NCBI GenBank assembly: GCA_025998675.1
Contig: AP024673.1
Span: 1,391,221 to 1,455,220 of the forward strand
Direction: 5' to 3'
Origin: Fimbriimonadales bacterium
Lineage (GTDB): Bacteria; Armatimonadota; Fimbriimonadia; Fimbriimonadales; GBS-DC
Length of the DNA stretch: 64,000 nt
Shown here: positions 44,660 through 54,852 of the stretch, in pieces
Layout: each line of letters begins with the position of its first letter
Numbering within the stretch: the stretch's first letter is position 1
Notes under the pieces: model-generated
What the model saw: only the letters and a program-made list of their open reading frames with translations
Databases searched by the model: none
What the model was told of the DNA's origin: nothing
Position numbers and translations under genes: made by a program

Positions 44660-44820
44660 TAAGTGTCGTTGCAGTGAATTTTCAGCGACTCCCCTGTCTG
44701 GGCATGCGCGTAATTTTGGAGTGCTGAAGCGGGAGCTTCAGCCTCGCGAAAGCTCCGCTTCCGCACTCCATAAAGACGGTGCTGCACGCGCATGTCGCAA
44801 TTCTCGTGCAAAGACACTTA
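44660..44820 (+). mobile_element. full copy A4 of the 160-bp TA inverted-repeat element
   Basis: 161 bp from TA to TA. It starts TAAGTGTCGTTGCAGTGAAT and ends GCAAAGACACTTA. The centre has the two palindromes GTGCTGAAGCGGGAGCTTCA and GAAAGCTCCGCTTCCGCACT. It shares its last TA with the first TA of A5. Confidence 0.88.
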
Positions 44821-44978
44821 AGTGTCTTTGCAGTGAATTTTCAGCGACTCCCCTGTCCGCGCATGCGCGTAATTTGGAGTGCTGAAGCAGGAGCTTCAGC
44901 CTCGCGGAAGCTCCGCTTCCGCACTCCATAAAGACGGCGCAGCACGCGCATGTCGCAATTCTCGCGCAAAGACACTTA
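44819..44978 (+). mobile_element. full copy A5 of the 160-bp TA inverted-repeat element
   Basis: 160 bp with a perfect 13-bp terminal inverted repeat: TAAGTGTCTTTGC at the left and GCAAAGACACTTA at the right. It is close to A4 over its whole length. It joins the end of Rhs tip F4 at its right side. Confidence 0.9.
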
Positions 44979-45171
44979 GTACCAGGTGAGTCCGTCTGGG
45001 TCTGCCTTAGTCAAGGGGTCGTTCCCGCAATACCGATAGAGGTTCGGGTCGCCCAAGTCGGCGTCTATCGGGTCTCGCTGCAGCCAGCGGGCGGTGTGGG
45101 GGTCGTAGGCACGGGCGTCCCGATGGGACAAGTCAGCAAACGGGTATCCTTCTTACAGGAGGTTCGCAACG

Positions 45172-47112
<1,941 letters not shown>

Positions 47113-47114
47113 GC

Positions 47115-47148
47115 GTGCGGGCTTCCCCAAGCACGAGGAAGCCCGCAC
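47115..47148. terminator. perfect 12-bp stem between convergent genes
   Basis: GTGCGGGCTTCC, a 10-nt loop, then GGAAGCCCGCAC. It sits between the acyl-CoA synthetase stop and the end of the opposing dockerin-type gene. No T-run follows on either strand, so it may end transcription weakly in both directions. Confidence 0.6.
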
Positions 47149-47157
47149 AGATGCCGC

Positions 47158-49575
47158 TTACGAACCGCAGCCGAAGTTGAACAGCACAACCAGCAGGTCG
47201 GCGTCGTCGACCGTGCCGTCGTTGTTCACATCGCCCTGCAGTCCGAAGCCGAACTCACCGAACTGGAACAGCACAATCAGCAGGTCGGCGTCGTCCACAG
47301 TACCGTCGTTATTGGCGTCGCCGTCGCACGGACCGGGACCGCCTTCACAGCCGCCCTGCGCCACGAAATACGCGCCCGTGAGCGCGATTCCGTAGTTGCC
47401 CGAACCGCCCGAACCGCTCCAACCCGCGAAGGCGTTGGTTGCGCCCGGACCGTCCGGACAGCGCACTGTGCCAAACGGCGTGTTGTTCCAGAGCGGGTTG
47501 CCGCTCGCATCCACAGGGTCCTGATTGTAGCCCGTAATCGCCAGCAGGTAGGTTCCTGCCTGCAGACTGTTCAGACAGCCCGTGGAGTTGTCGATGCGCG
47601 ATTGCAGCCCGCTCGAGTCGTCGTTATGCACGACGCCCGTGCCGTCGCAGCGGAACAGCCAGAGCTGGGTGTCGAAGCCCGCCAGCCCGACGGTAGAGGC
47701 GGAGAAGGCGTTCGGGTCGGTGATGCAGATGACATACACATCGGCGTCGGAGCTATCCGCTCGCACGCCCGAGATGCGCGTCACCGGCGACTGACAGGGG
47801 GTCATGTCAGGACGGTAGACGGGCTGCGCGCTGGTGGGCGAATCGCCCGCGTCGCCGCCGCCGTTCGCCTGCTCATCCCAGCGGTCGTCGCCCGGGGGCG
47901 GACAGTCTGCAGGGTTGCCTGCGGTCGCGCCGCGCACGCCCGTCAGGAAGATTCGGTACTCGCCCGCCGCGCTGGTGCTGTTGAACCAGCTCGCCACGCG
48001 CGAGGTCGCCTCTGCGCCGTTGGGGCAGTTGTTCGAACGGTCGCTCCAGATGCCGCCGCCTTCACAGCCTGCCGCGTTGCGTGCAAAGCGCGAAATCGCC
48101 AGGTAGTAGACCCCAGGCGCGGTGATGCACCCCGCCGTGTTGTCGATTCGGGACTGCAGCCCGCCTGAGTCGTCGTTCGCTACAACGCCCTTACCGTTCG
48201 CGTCGAACAGCCACAGCTGGGTATCCCAGGTTGCGCCGCCGATGGTCGTCGCCACAAAGGCGGAGGGGTCTTCGATGTAGATGGCGTACATATCCACATC
48301 GTCGGTGTCCAGCTGCCCGCGAATGACGGGTATGGCGTCGCTGCCCGTGCTCTGGGCGGTTTCGGGCAGGTCGCCCGCGTCGCCGCCGCCGTTGGCGAAC
48401 TCATCCCAGCCCTGGAAGGGCGGGCAGTCGTCCGGGTCGCCGGGCGACGCGCCTTCCGCGCCTGTGAGGTTCACGATGTAGGTTCCGCTTGCACTGTGCG
48501 AGCCTGTCCAGCCGCCAATGCGCCCCGAACCCGCGCCGTCCGCGCAGCGGATCGAGCTAAAGGGCGTGTCCGCCCACAGCTCCGCGCCGTTGCAGTCGGC
48601 GGCGTCGCGGTCATACGCCGAGACCGCCAGATAGTAAAGCCCGGCGCCGGGTATACAGCTGCCGTCCAGACGCGATTGCAAGCCGCCTTCAGGCGCGTCG
48701 TCGTTGAAGCTCACGGGGTTGCCGCTCGCGTCGAACAGGAAGAGCGCTGTGTCGATGAAGGTCGTACACTGCGTGCTGGCAGAGAAACTGGACGGGTCGG
48801 TGATGTAGATAGCGTACAGGTCCACATCGCCCGCGCTGAGCGTGCCGCGAATGCCCGTGAGCGCGCCGCTGGGGGTCGCCTGTGCGCTTTCGGGCAGGTC
48901 GCCCGCGTCGCCCACCTCGTCGTAGCCCGTGAACGGCGGCGCGGTGTCAAAGGCGAACGTCAGCGTGCCGCTGTCCCAGTTGCCGTCCTGACCGCAGTCG
49001 CCAAAGTCGTCGTAGGTCTCGTAGAACTCCAGGTAAAGGTTGCCGTCGGGCAGCTCCAGCGGGGGCAGCCCGTAGTCGCCGCAGAGTTCATTCACCCCAC
49101 CGCTGGAGTACGAGCCCGTTCCAGGAGAAGCATCTGCAGCTCCTGGGCGCAGCACATAGCCCACGCCGTCCACATTCGTAATCAGCACCGCCGCCTCCGA
49201 GAGGTAGCTGGGATCGTATGCCGTAATCTGTACATCCCAGCCGATGCCTGCGAGGCGGTTCTTCCCGCCGGGAGCAGCACGCGTCAATCGCACATTGCAC
49301 GACGCGCCTGCCGAATCATAACTGGGTGTGCCCGCCACATCCACGGTGAGCGAGCCAGACGCGGGGAAAAAGTCGCCGCGCGGATTATAGGGAACATAGT
49401 CCGCCGGGTTGCGCGGCGCGACCTTAATCGGGGTGATGCGCCAGTTCAGCGTCTTAACCGTCGGGTCGGGTTTTGCCAGGGGGTCGGGCTTCTCATGAGT
49501 CAGCCCTTTCTGCGCAAAACCAGCCACACAAAGTGAGAATGCAAGCGCAAGAGCGCCACACCACTGGTACCGCAT
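47158..49575 (-). CDS. secreted multidomain protein with C-terminal dockerin-like repeats
   Basis: 805 residues. The start is ATG 49575 with AAAGGAGG upstream; a signal peptide (WCGALALAFSLCVAGFAQ) follows. After an N-terminal beta domain come three similar units of about 150 residues, resembling pre-peptidase C-terminal (PPC) domains (DVDLYAIYITDPSSFSASTQ, FLFDASGNPVSFNDD, GLYYLAVSAYDRD). Several Cys in each suggest disulfides. The C-terminus has two EF-hand/dockerin-like calcium loops (DANNDGTVDDADLLIVLFQF and DVNNDGTVDDADLLVVLFNF). No peptidase domain is present, so it is probably a structural or binding protein at the surface. Confidence 0.8.
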   Translation of the reverse strand: MRYQWCGALALAFSLCVAGFAQKGLTHEKPDPLAKPDPTVKTLNWRITPIKVAPRNPADYVPYNPRGDFFPASGSLTVDVAGTPSYDSAGASCNVRLTRAAPGGKNRLAGIGWDVQITAYDPSYLSEAAVLITNVDGVGYVLRPGAADASPGTGSYSSGGVNELCGDYGLPPLELPDGNLYLEFYETYDDFGDCGQDGNWDSGTLTFAFDTAPPFTGYDEVGDAGDLPESAQATPSGALTGIRGTLSAGDVDLYAIYITDPSSFSASTQCTTFIDTALFLFDASGNPVSFNDDAPEGGLQSRLDGSCIPGAGLYYLAVSAYDRDAADCNGAELWADTPFSSIRCADGAGSGRIGGWTGSHSASGTYIVNLTGAEGASPGDPDDCPPFQGWDEFANGGGDAGDLPETAQSTGSDAIPVIRGQLDTDDVDMYAIYIEDPSAFVATTIGGATWDTQLWLFDANGKGVVANDDSGGLQSRIDNTAGCITAPGVYYLAISRFARNAAGCEGGGIWSDRSNNCPNGAEATSRVASWFNSTSAAGEYRIFLTGVRGATAGNPADCPPPGDDRWDEQANGGGDAGDSPTSAQPVYRPDMTPCQSPVTRISGVRADSSDADVYVICITDPNAFSASTVGLAGFDTQLWLFRCDGTGVVHNDDSSGLQSRIDNSTGCLNSLQAGTYLLAITGYNQDPVDASGNPLWNNTPFGTVRCPDGPGATNAFAGWSGSGGSGNYGIALTGAYFVAQGGCEGGPGPCDGDANNDGTVDDADLLIVLFQFGEFGFGLQGDVNNDGTVDDADLLVVLFNFGCGS

Positions 49576-49652
49576 GTTTAGCCTCCTTTGCCTGCTTGCG
49601 AGTATGCAACTGCAGACGGTTCTATTATACACCACAATTAGGGAAATTCCTT

Positions 49653-50516
49653 TTACGCCTGCACGGTCTGTGCGGTTTCCTGAGCCAGAGTGAGCCACTG
49701 GGCAAGCGACAGCTCTTCAGCGCGGGCGGAAATGGGGATGTTCGCCCGTCGCAGAATCGCGCTGGCGCGGTCGGCGTCGTCAAACAGCGCGGTCAGCGCG
49801 TTGCGCAGCGTCTTGCGCCGCTTGCCGAACCCCGCGCGCGTGAGCCTGAAAAACCACCTCTGCTCAGCGGGCGGCAGGCGGTCGGGCAGCGGCGTCAGGC
49901 GCACAATCGCCGAATCGACCTCGGGTTGCGGGTAGAACGCCGTGTTGGGCACGCGCCCCAGATACTCCGCCGCGCAGTGATACTGCACGAACAGGCTCAG
50001 CGCGCCATAGGCAGGCGTGCTGGGTTTCGCCGTCAACCGCTCGGCGACCTCCTTCTGCACGGTCAGCACGATGCGAGAAATATATGCCTTATCCTTCAGC
50101 AGATGCTCCAGCAGCGGCGAGGTGATGCTGTAGGGGATGTTGGCGACCACCTTCGCCTGCGGCTCGCCCCGCAACAGTTCGGGCACAGGCTGGCTCAGCG
50201 CGTTCGCCTGGATCAGCACGATGTTGTCGATCCCCTGCGCCTCCACGACGCTCTGCAGGATGGCGACCAGTCGCGCGTCCACCTCCACCGCAATCACGCG
50301 GCGCACGCGCTCGGCAAGCAGCAGCGTCAGCGCGCCCAGCCCCGGACCAATCTCCAGCGCCACATCGTCGGGCTGCAACTCCGCCGCCTCCAGCACGCGC
50401 ATCGCCACGCGCCGATCGGTCAGAAAATTCTGACCCCAGCCCTTGGACGGACGCACATGGGACTCTTGCAGCCACGCGCGAATCTGGCGCAACGAGAAGG
50501 GATTGACGGATTCCAC
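49653..50516 (-). CDS. rsmA: 16S rRNA dimethyladenosine transferase
   Basis: 287 residues from GTG 50516 with GGGAGG upstream; ATG 50543 in frame is an alternative but would overlap the argB start. SAM-binding motif VALEIGPGLGALTLLLAERV, acidic EVDARLVAIL, the catalytic NIPYSITSPLL, and the C-terminal helical domain FGKRRKTLRNAL. It dimethylates two adjacent adenines near the 3' end of 16S rRNA. Divergent from argB with only 19 bp between the chosen starts. Confidence 0.93.
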   Translation of the reverse strand: MESVNPFSLRQIRAWLQESHVRPSKGWGQNFLTDRRVAMRVLEAAELQPDDVALEIGPGLGALTLLLAERVRRVIAVEVDARLVAILQSVVEAQGIDNIVLIQANALSQPVPELLRGEPQAKVVANIPYSITSPLLEHLLKDKAYISRIVLTVQKEVAERLTAKPSTPAYGALSLFVQYHCAAEYLGRVPNTAFYPQPEVDSAIVRLTPLPDRLPPAEQRWFFRLTRAGFGKRRKTLRNALTALFDDADRASAILRRANIPISARAEELSLAQWLTLAQETAQTVQA

Positions 50517-50519
50517 AGG

Positions 50520-50525
50520 TATAAT
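50520..50525 (+). promoter_or_regulatory. probable -10 element of argB
   Basis: TATAAT lies 10 nt before ATG 50536. No Shine-Dalgarno sequence is visible. A TTGACG lies 11 nt upstream, too close to serve as a standard -35. Confidence 0.5.
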
Positions 50526-50535
50526 TGCCTCCCGT

Positions 50536-51426
50536 ATGAGCATACCCGATTCGGCAAAGATTCAGGCAGAGGTGCTAATTCAGGCGTTGCCGTATATCCA
50601 AAGGTGGAGCGGAGCAATCTTCGTCGTGAAGTACGGCGGCGCGGCGATGGGCGGGAACGGCTTCGCCGCGCAGGTGATGCAGGACCTGGTGCTGATGCAC
50701 TGCGTGGGCATTCGCCCTGTGCTGGTGCATGGCGGCGGTCCCGAAATCTCTGAGCTGATGAAGCGCGTGGGCAAGCAGCCGCAGTTCGTGAACGGCTTGC
50801 GCGTGACGGACGCCGAGACGATGGAGCTGGTGGAGATGGCGCTCACGGGCAAGACGAACCCGCGTCTGGTGGCGCTGATTCAGCAGCAGGGCGGGCGCGC
50901 CGTCGGGCTGTCGGGCAAGGACGGCAACCTCATCCGCGCGCGCAAGCTGGAGGCGGAGGTAGACCTCGGCTTCGTGGGCGAGGTGGAGCAAATCCATCCC
51001 GAAGTCGTGCTGAACGCGCTCGCAGGCGGCTATATTCCGGTCGTCAGTCCTGTGGGGCTGGGCGCGGATGGCGAGACCTACAACCTGAACGCTGACTTCG
51101 CCGCGGGCGCGCTGGCGGGCGCACTCAAAGCGGAAAAGTTTATCCTGATGACCGATGTGCCCGGCGTGCTGAGCGACCCCGACGACCCGCGATCGCTGAT
51201 TTCGGAGCTGAGCCGCGAGCAGGCGCAGCGCATGCTGGAGACGGGGCGCGTGTCGGGCGGGATGATCCCCAAACTGCAGGCGTGCCTGCACGCGCTGGAA
51301 CAGGGCTGTCCCCGCGCCCACATCATCGATGGGCGCATCCCGCACGCGCTGCTGATTGAGGTCTTTACCGACGCGGGGATTGGTACGATGATACGCGCCC
51401 TGAGCCCCTCCCAACCAGCGCCATGA
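50536..51426 (+). CDS. argB: acetylglutamate kinase
   Basis: 296 residues. ATP/NAG-binding motifs: FVVKYGGAAMGGN, PVLVHGGGPEISELMKRVGK, FVNGLRVTDAETME, and the later AGALAGALKAEKFILMTDVP and GGMIPKLQACLHAL. The enzyme phosphorylates N-acetylglutamate in arginine synthesis. The segment around GLRVTD resembles arginine-sensitive enzymes, but this is not decisive. ATG 50536 probably starts a leaderless message. The stop overlaps the next start (ATGA). Confidence 0.95.
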   Translation: MSIPDSAKIQAEVLIQALPYIQRWSGAIFVVKYGGAAMGGNGFAAQVMQDLVLMHCVGIRPVLVHGGGPEISELMKRVGKQPQFVNGLRVTDAETMELVEMALTGKTNPRLVALIQQQGGRAVGLSGKDGNLIRARKLEAEVDLGFVGEVEQIHPEVVLNALAGGYIPVVSPVGLGADGETYNLNADFAAGALAGALKAEKFILMTDVPGVLSDPDDPRSLISELSREQAQRMLETGRVSGGMIPKLQACLHALEQGCPRAHIIDGRIPHALLIEVFTDAGIGTMIRALSPSQPAP

Positions 51427-52166
51427 CCCCAGAACTCCTCTGGATGACGGCAGGCATTTTTGTGTTATCTGTGTTGTCAGGCATGCTGGGCTTCGGCGTC
51501 GCGCTTGCCGCCATCCCCTTCTTGAGCCTGTTTTTGACCGACCTGGTGCATCAGGTGCAGCCGCTGGGGATTGCGCTGGGGGGTGCGACGGCGTTGTTTG
51601 CCGCGATTGGGTTCGCGCGCAGTGGGCTAATCGATGGACGCACGGCGGTGTGGCTCGCGTTGCTGGCGGGGGCTGCGTCGCCGCTGGGCGTGCTGGCGGC
51701 GCAGCGCACGGCGCCCACGGTTATCTGGATCGCCTACTTCCTCTCAGCGACTTATATGCTGTGGCGGCTGATACGCGCGCGCCCGTTGCAAAGCGCGCCT
51801 CCACGCCAACTCGCATGGCTCGCGTTGCTTGTCGTGCCCATCGCCGTGTTTACGACCTTTGTGGGCGCGGGAGTCGGCTTCCTGCTGGTGCCTACGCTGA
51901 TAGCGTTCGGCTTCGAACCGAAGCGGGCGGCGGGCACCAACGCAGTGGTTGTTGTGGCGCAATCTGCCAGCGCACTGGCGTTCCATCTGCCCCGCGCCCA
52001 GCTGGACGGCGGCACGACCATAACACTGCTGGTCGCAGGCGCGCTCGGCGCGTATCTGGGCGCACGATTCACAAGCCTGCGACTCTCCAATCAACAGTTC
52101 AAAAATGTCTTCGTGGGGATGATGGTCGTGCTGTTGCTCTATCGATTATATACACTGCTGGCGTAG
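51423..52166 (+). CDS. TauE/SafE family permease
   Basis: 247 residues with seven to eight hydrophobic segments. Family marks are SGMLGFGVALAAIPFLSLFL in the first repeat and TTFVGAGVGFLLVPTLIAFG, followed by AAGTNAVVVVAQSASALAFH, in the second. The family exports sulfite, sulfoacetate and related anions. Its start overlaps the argB stop by 4 nt, so it is co-translated with argB without an obvious functional link. Confidence 0.88.
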   Translation: MTPELLWMTAGIFVLSVLSGMLGFGVALAAIPFLSLFLTDLVHQVQPLGIALGGATALFAAIGFARSGLIDGRTAVWLALLAGAASPLGVLAAQRTAPTVIWIAYFLSATYMLWRLIRARPLQSAPPRQLAWLALLVVPIAVFTTFVGAGVGFLLVPTLIAFGFEPKRAAGTNAVVVVAQSASALAFHLPRAQLDGGTTITLLVAGALGAYLGARFTSLRLSNQQFKNVFVGMMVVLLLYRLYTLLA

Positions 52167-52232
52167 CAGCCATGCAAGCGGTATGATTGCCTCTCTATGG
52201 CACGACTTCCAACCCTGCCCGGTGGAGAGTGC

Positions 52233-52455
52233 GTATTATTCCAATCGTGTGTTCATCGTTCGTAAATTGGATTGCCCTCACCCCCTTTGTCCCCCTCCCG
52301 ACGGGTTGGGAGGGAGGCGAGGGGAGTCGTGCGAGCGTCGCACGACTCCCCTCGCCCGCCTGCGGGAGAGGGGCTGGGGGTGGGGGCTACAGGGCGCGCG
52401 GCTCAGGTTGTAAACGCACGGCAATTACGAAGTCTGACGCGCGGATGGTGTTATC
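52233..52455. mobile_element. palindromic element B2
   Basis: The ends are imperfect inverted repeats (TATTATTCCAATCG then TTCGTAAATTG, and CAATTACGAAGTCTGACGCG then GGTGTTATCC), like B3. The interior has a long hairpin GAGGGGAGTCGTGCG with its partner CGCACGACTCCCCTC, and GGGAGAGGGGCTGGGGGTG shared with B1. It fills the 306-bp gap between the permease and topA; no gene is seen there. Confidence 0.68.
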
Positions 52456-52473
52456 CAGCGTTCGCGTGGGGGT

Positions 52474-54699
52474 CTACGCGCTCTGCGTCGATTCTTCCGA
52501 CATGGCGTCGGCAAGGTCTTCAGAGGCTTCGCGGGTCTCCCGATAGTCGCATTCGGCGTTGCTGCAGGCGACGATGCGCTGGCGGGCGCGTTTGAGGGTC
52601 TTCTCTACCAGCGGCGCGTTGCATTTGGGGCATAGCGCGCCCGTCGGCTTGTCCCATGTCAGCAGCGAACAGCCTTTTGTCGTGCAGCTGTAGAACACGC
52701 GCCCCTTTTTAGACTTGCGCTGCACAATCTCGCCTGTGTTGCACACGGGACAGCGCGCGCCCGTCGCGCCTGCGGGCAGCGTCGTCTTGCAGTCGGGGTA
52801 GCGCGAACACGCCAGAAACTCGCCGTAGCGCCCTGTGCGCAGCACCATCGTCGCCCCACACGCTGGGCACGCGCGGTCGGTTTCCACCACGGGCACTTCC
52901 ACGCGCTCGTCGCTGTTGCTGGCGACCTGCACCTGCTGCTGCATCGGCTCGTAGAACGCCCGCACCACCTGCACCCAGTCCGCCTTGCCCTCCTCGATTT
53001 CGTCCAGCTCCTGCTCCATGCGCGCCGTGAAGGGCACATCGAACAGTTCGGGAAAGTGCTTGACCAGGTAGTCGTTGACCGCCTCGCCCAGCGGGGTCGG
53101 CTTGAAGGCGCGGTTCTCCAGCGCCACATACCCCCGCTCCTGAATCGTCGAGAGGATGGTTGCGTAGGTGCTGGGGCGTCCGATGCCGTTTTGCTCCAGC
53201 GTTTTGACCAGCGTCGCTTCGGTGTAGCGCGGGGGCGGTTGCGTGAAGTGCTGGCTGGGCGTCAGCTTCAGCAAGTCCAGCAGCTCGCCCTGTTGCAGCG
53301 GCGGCAGGGGCGGGAGTTCCTCCTCGTCGCGCTCGGCGGTGTCCTTACCCTCCTGATACAGGCACAGGAAGCCGTCGAACAGCACCACCGTGCCCGACGC
53401 GCGGAACAGGTAGTCGCGCGCGCGGATGTTGACACTGGTGACCTCCAGCTGCGCCTCCGCCATCTGGCACGCCACAAACCGCTTCCAGATGAGTTCGTAC
53501 AGGCGGAACTGTTCAGGCGTCAGATAGGGTTTCACGGCGTCGGGCGTGCGGTTCACATCGGTCGGGCGGATGGCTTCGTGGGCGTCCTGCGCGCTAGAGC
53601 GGGTCTTATACTGGCGCGGTTTGTCGGGCAGGTATTCGGGCGCGTAGTGATTGCTGATGAACGCGCGCGCCATCTGCAACGCCTCGTTGGAAAGGCGTAC
53701 CGAATCGGTGCGCATGTAGGTAATCAGCCCGACCGCGCCCTCCTCGCCCAGCTCGACGCCTTCATAGAGTTGCTGCGCGATTTGCATCGTGCGCTTGGCA
53801 GAGTAGCCCAGCTTACGCGACGCCTCCTGCTGCAGCGTGCTGGTGATGAACGGCGGCGGGGGCGTGCGCTTGCGCTGGCGCTTCTCCACCGATTCCACGA
53901 TGTAGGTCGCGCCCTGCAGGTCGTTCAGCACAGCGTTGGCGTCCGCCTCGGATTTGAGGTCGATCTTCGCGTTTCCTTTCTGGCGCAGCTCGGCGTCGAA
54001 GGGGAAGTGTTCCTTTTTTGGGGTGAGGGTGGCGGTGATTTTCCAGTACTCTTCGGGCACGAAGGCGCGGATTTCGCGTTCGCGCTCGACAATCAGGCGC
54101 ACGGCGACGCTCTGCACGCGCCCTGCGCTGAGGGCGTTGCGTCCGCCGCGCAGCTTGCGCCACAGCAGCGGGCTAATCTGATACCCCACCAGCCGATCCA
54201 GCACGCGCCGCGCCTGCTGCGCGTTCACGCGATCCAGGTCAATCGCGCGGGGGCTTTGCAGGGCGCGTTGCACCGCGCTGGCGGTAATCTCGTTGAATTC
54301 GATGCGTTGCGCGTTCTGCAGGTTCAACGCCTGCTGGATGTGCCACGCGATGGCTTCGCCCTCGCGGTCGGGGTCGGTCGCCAGATACACGGCGGGCGCG
54401 CCCTGCGTCACCGTTTGCAGGCGTTTCAGCGTGTCCTTGCGGTCGGGCAGCGGGAGGTAGGTCGGCTGGAACCTGTTCTCGACATCCACGCCCAGCTTGG
54501 ATTTGGGCAGGTCGCGCACATGCCCCATCGACGCCTCAATCGTGTAGGCGTTGCCCAGAATCTTCGCCAGCGTGCGCGTCTTGGCGGGCGACTCCACGAT
54601 AATCACGGGCTTGCCCGACGGCGTGGGCGTCGCCCGTTTCGTGCGCGTGGACGCGCCCGTCTTGCGCGTGGTTCGTTTGGTGCGGGTGGTCTTCGCCAT
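52474..54699 (-). CDS. topA: DNA topoisomerase I
   Basis: 741 residues from ATG 54699 with GGGAGA 5 nt upstream; the longer frame to 54804 is not used. A basic N-terminal tail (TTRTKRTTRKTGASTRTKRA) precedes the Toprim domain (VIIVESPAKTRTLAKILG, then YLATDPDREGEAIAWH). The catalytic Tyr is in GLITYMRTDSVRLS. The C-terminus has several Cys4 zinc motifs (CPACGATMVLRTGRYGEFLA, then CPVCNTGE, CTTKGC, CPKCNAPL). It relaxes negative supercoils. The stop lies 18 bp from repeat B2. Confidence 0.95.
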   Translation of the reverse strand: MAKTTRTKRTTRKTGASTRTKRATPTPSGKPVIIVESPAKTRTLAKILGNAYTIEASMGHVRDLPKSKLGVDVENRFQPTYLPLPDRKDTLKRLQTVTQGAPAVYLATDPDREGEAIAWHIQQALNLQNAQRIEFNEITASAVQRALQSPRAIDLDRVNAQQARRVLDRLVGYQISPLLWRKLRGGRNALSAGRVQSVAVRLIVEREREIRAFVPEEYWKITATLTPKKEHFPFDAELRQKGNAKIDLKSEADANAVLNDLQGATYIVESVEKRQRKRTPPPPFITSTLQQEASRKLGYSAKRTMQIAQQLYEGVELGEEGAVGLITYMRTDSVRLSNEALQMARAFISNHYAPEYLPDKPRQYKTRSSAQDAHEAIRPTDVNRTPDAVKPYLTPEQFRLYELIWKRFVACQMAEAQLEVTSVNIRARDYLFRASGTVVLFDGFLCLYQEGKDTAERDEEELPPLPPLQQGELLDLLKLTPSQHFTQPPPRYTEATLVKTLEQNGIGRPSTYATILSTIQERGYVALENRAFKPTPLGEAVNDYLVKHFPELFDVPFTARMEQELDEIEEGKADWVQVVRAFYEPMQQQVQVASNSDERVEVPVVETDRACPACGATMVLRTGRYGEFLACSRYPDCKTTLPAGATGARCPVCNTGEIVQRKSKKGRVFYSCTTKGCSLLTWDKPTGALCPKCNAPLVEKTLKRARQRIVACSNAECDYRETREASEDLADAMSEESTQSA

Positions 54700-54852
54700 C
54701 GCAGTCTCCCAGAGCAGTACGGGCAAGCAATTTACCTGATTGTGCGGGGGGCGTGTCAAGAGAGCAAACGGCGTCCCTCCTCGCGCAGTCCTTAACACAT
54801 CCATAAACGCACTGCAGGTAAAATCAGTTTTCTTGAGAAACAGGAGAGCGTT

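Larger units (their letters stand above)
44122..45152 (-). pseudogene. Rhs tip F4 + Tlde1-like (DUF2778) toxin, broken
   Basis: Tip part: EGYPFADLSHRDARAYDPHT, then ARWLQRDPIDADLGDPNLYR and GLTWY, ending exactly at element A5 (44,978). After elements A5 and A4 the sequence continues below 44,660. Joining the two sides with one TA gives GLTWYYDQRTGSLY, a TAG stop, then DNPATPPCDFVFVEQGFSGK in the same frame. The toxin domain has the DUF2778/Tlde1 pattern: KGPIPAGRYRIGKRR, then GFLIHGGSPQGDPSQGCIIM with the His and Cys of an L,D-transpeptidase-like site. Such effectors attack peptidoglycan precursors or stem peptides. Two insertions plus one nonsense codon inactivate the gene. Confidence 0.8.

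Noticed and set aside
52233-52455. Intrinsic terminator of argB operon or topA
   Set aside because: The hairpins are long and part of a repeated element; no T-run follows.
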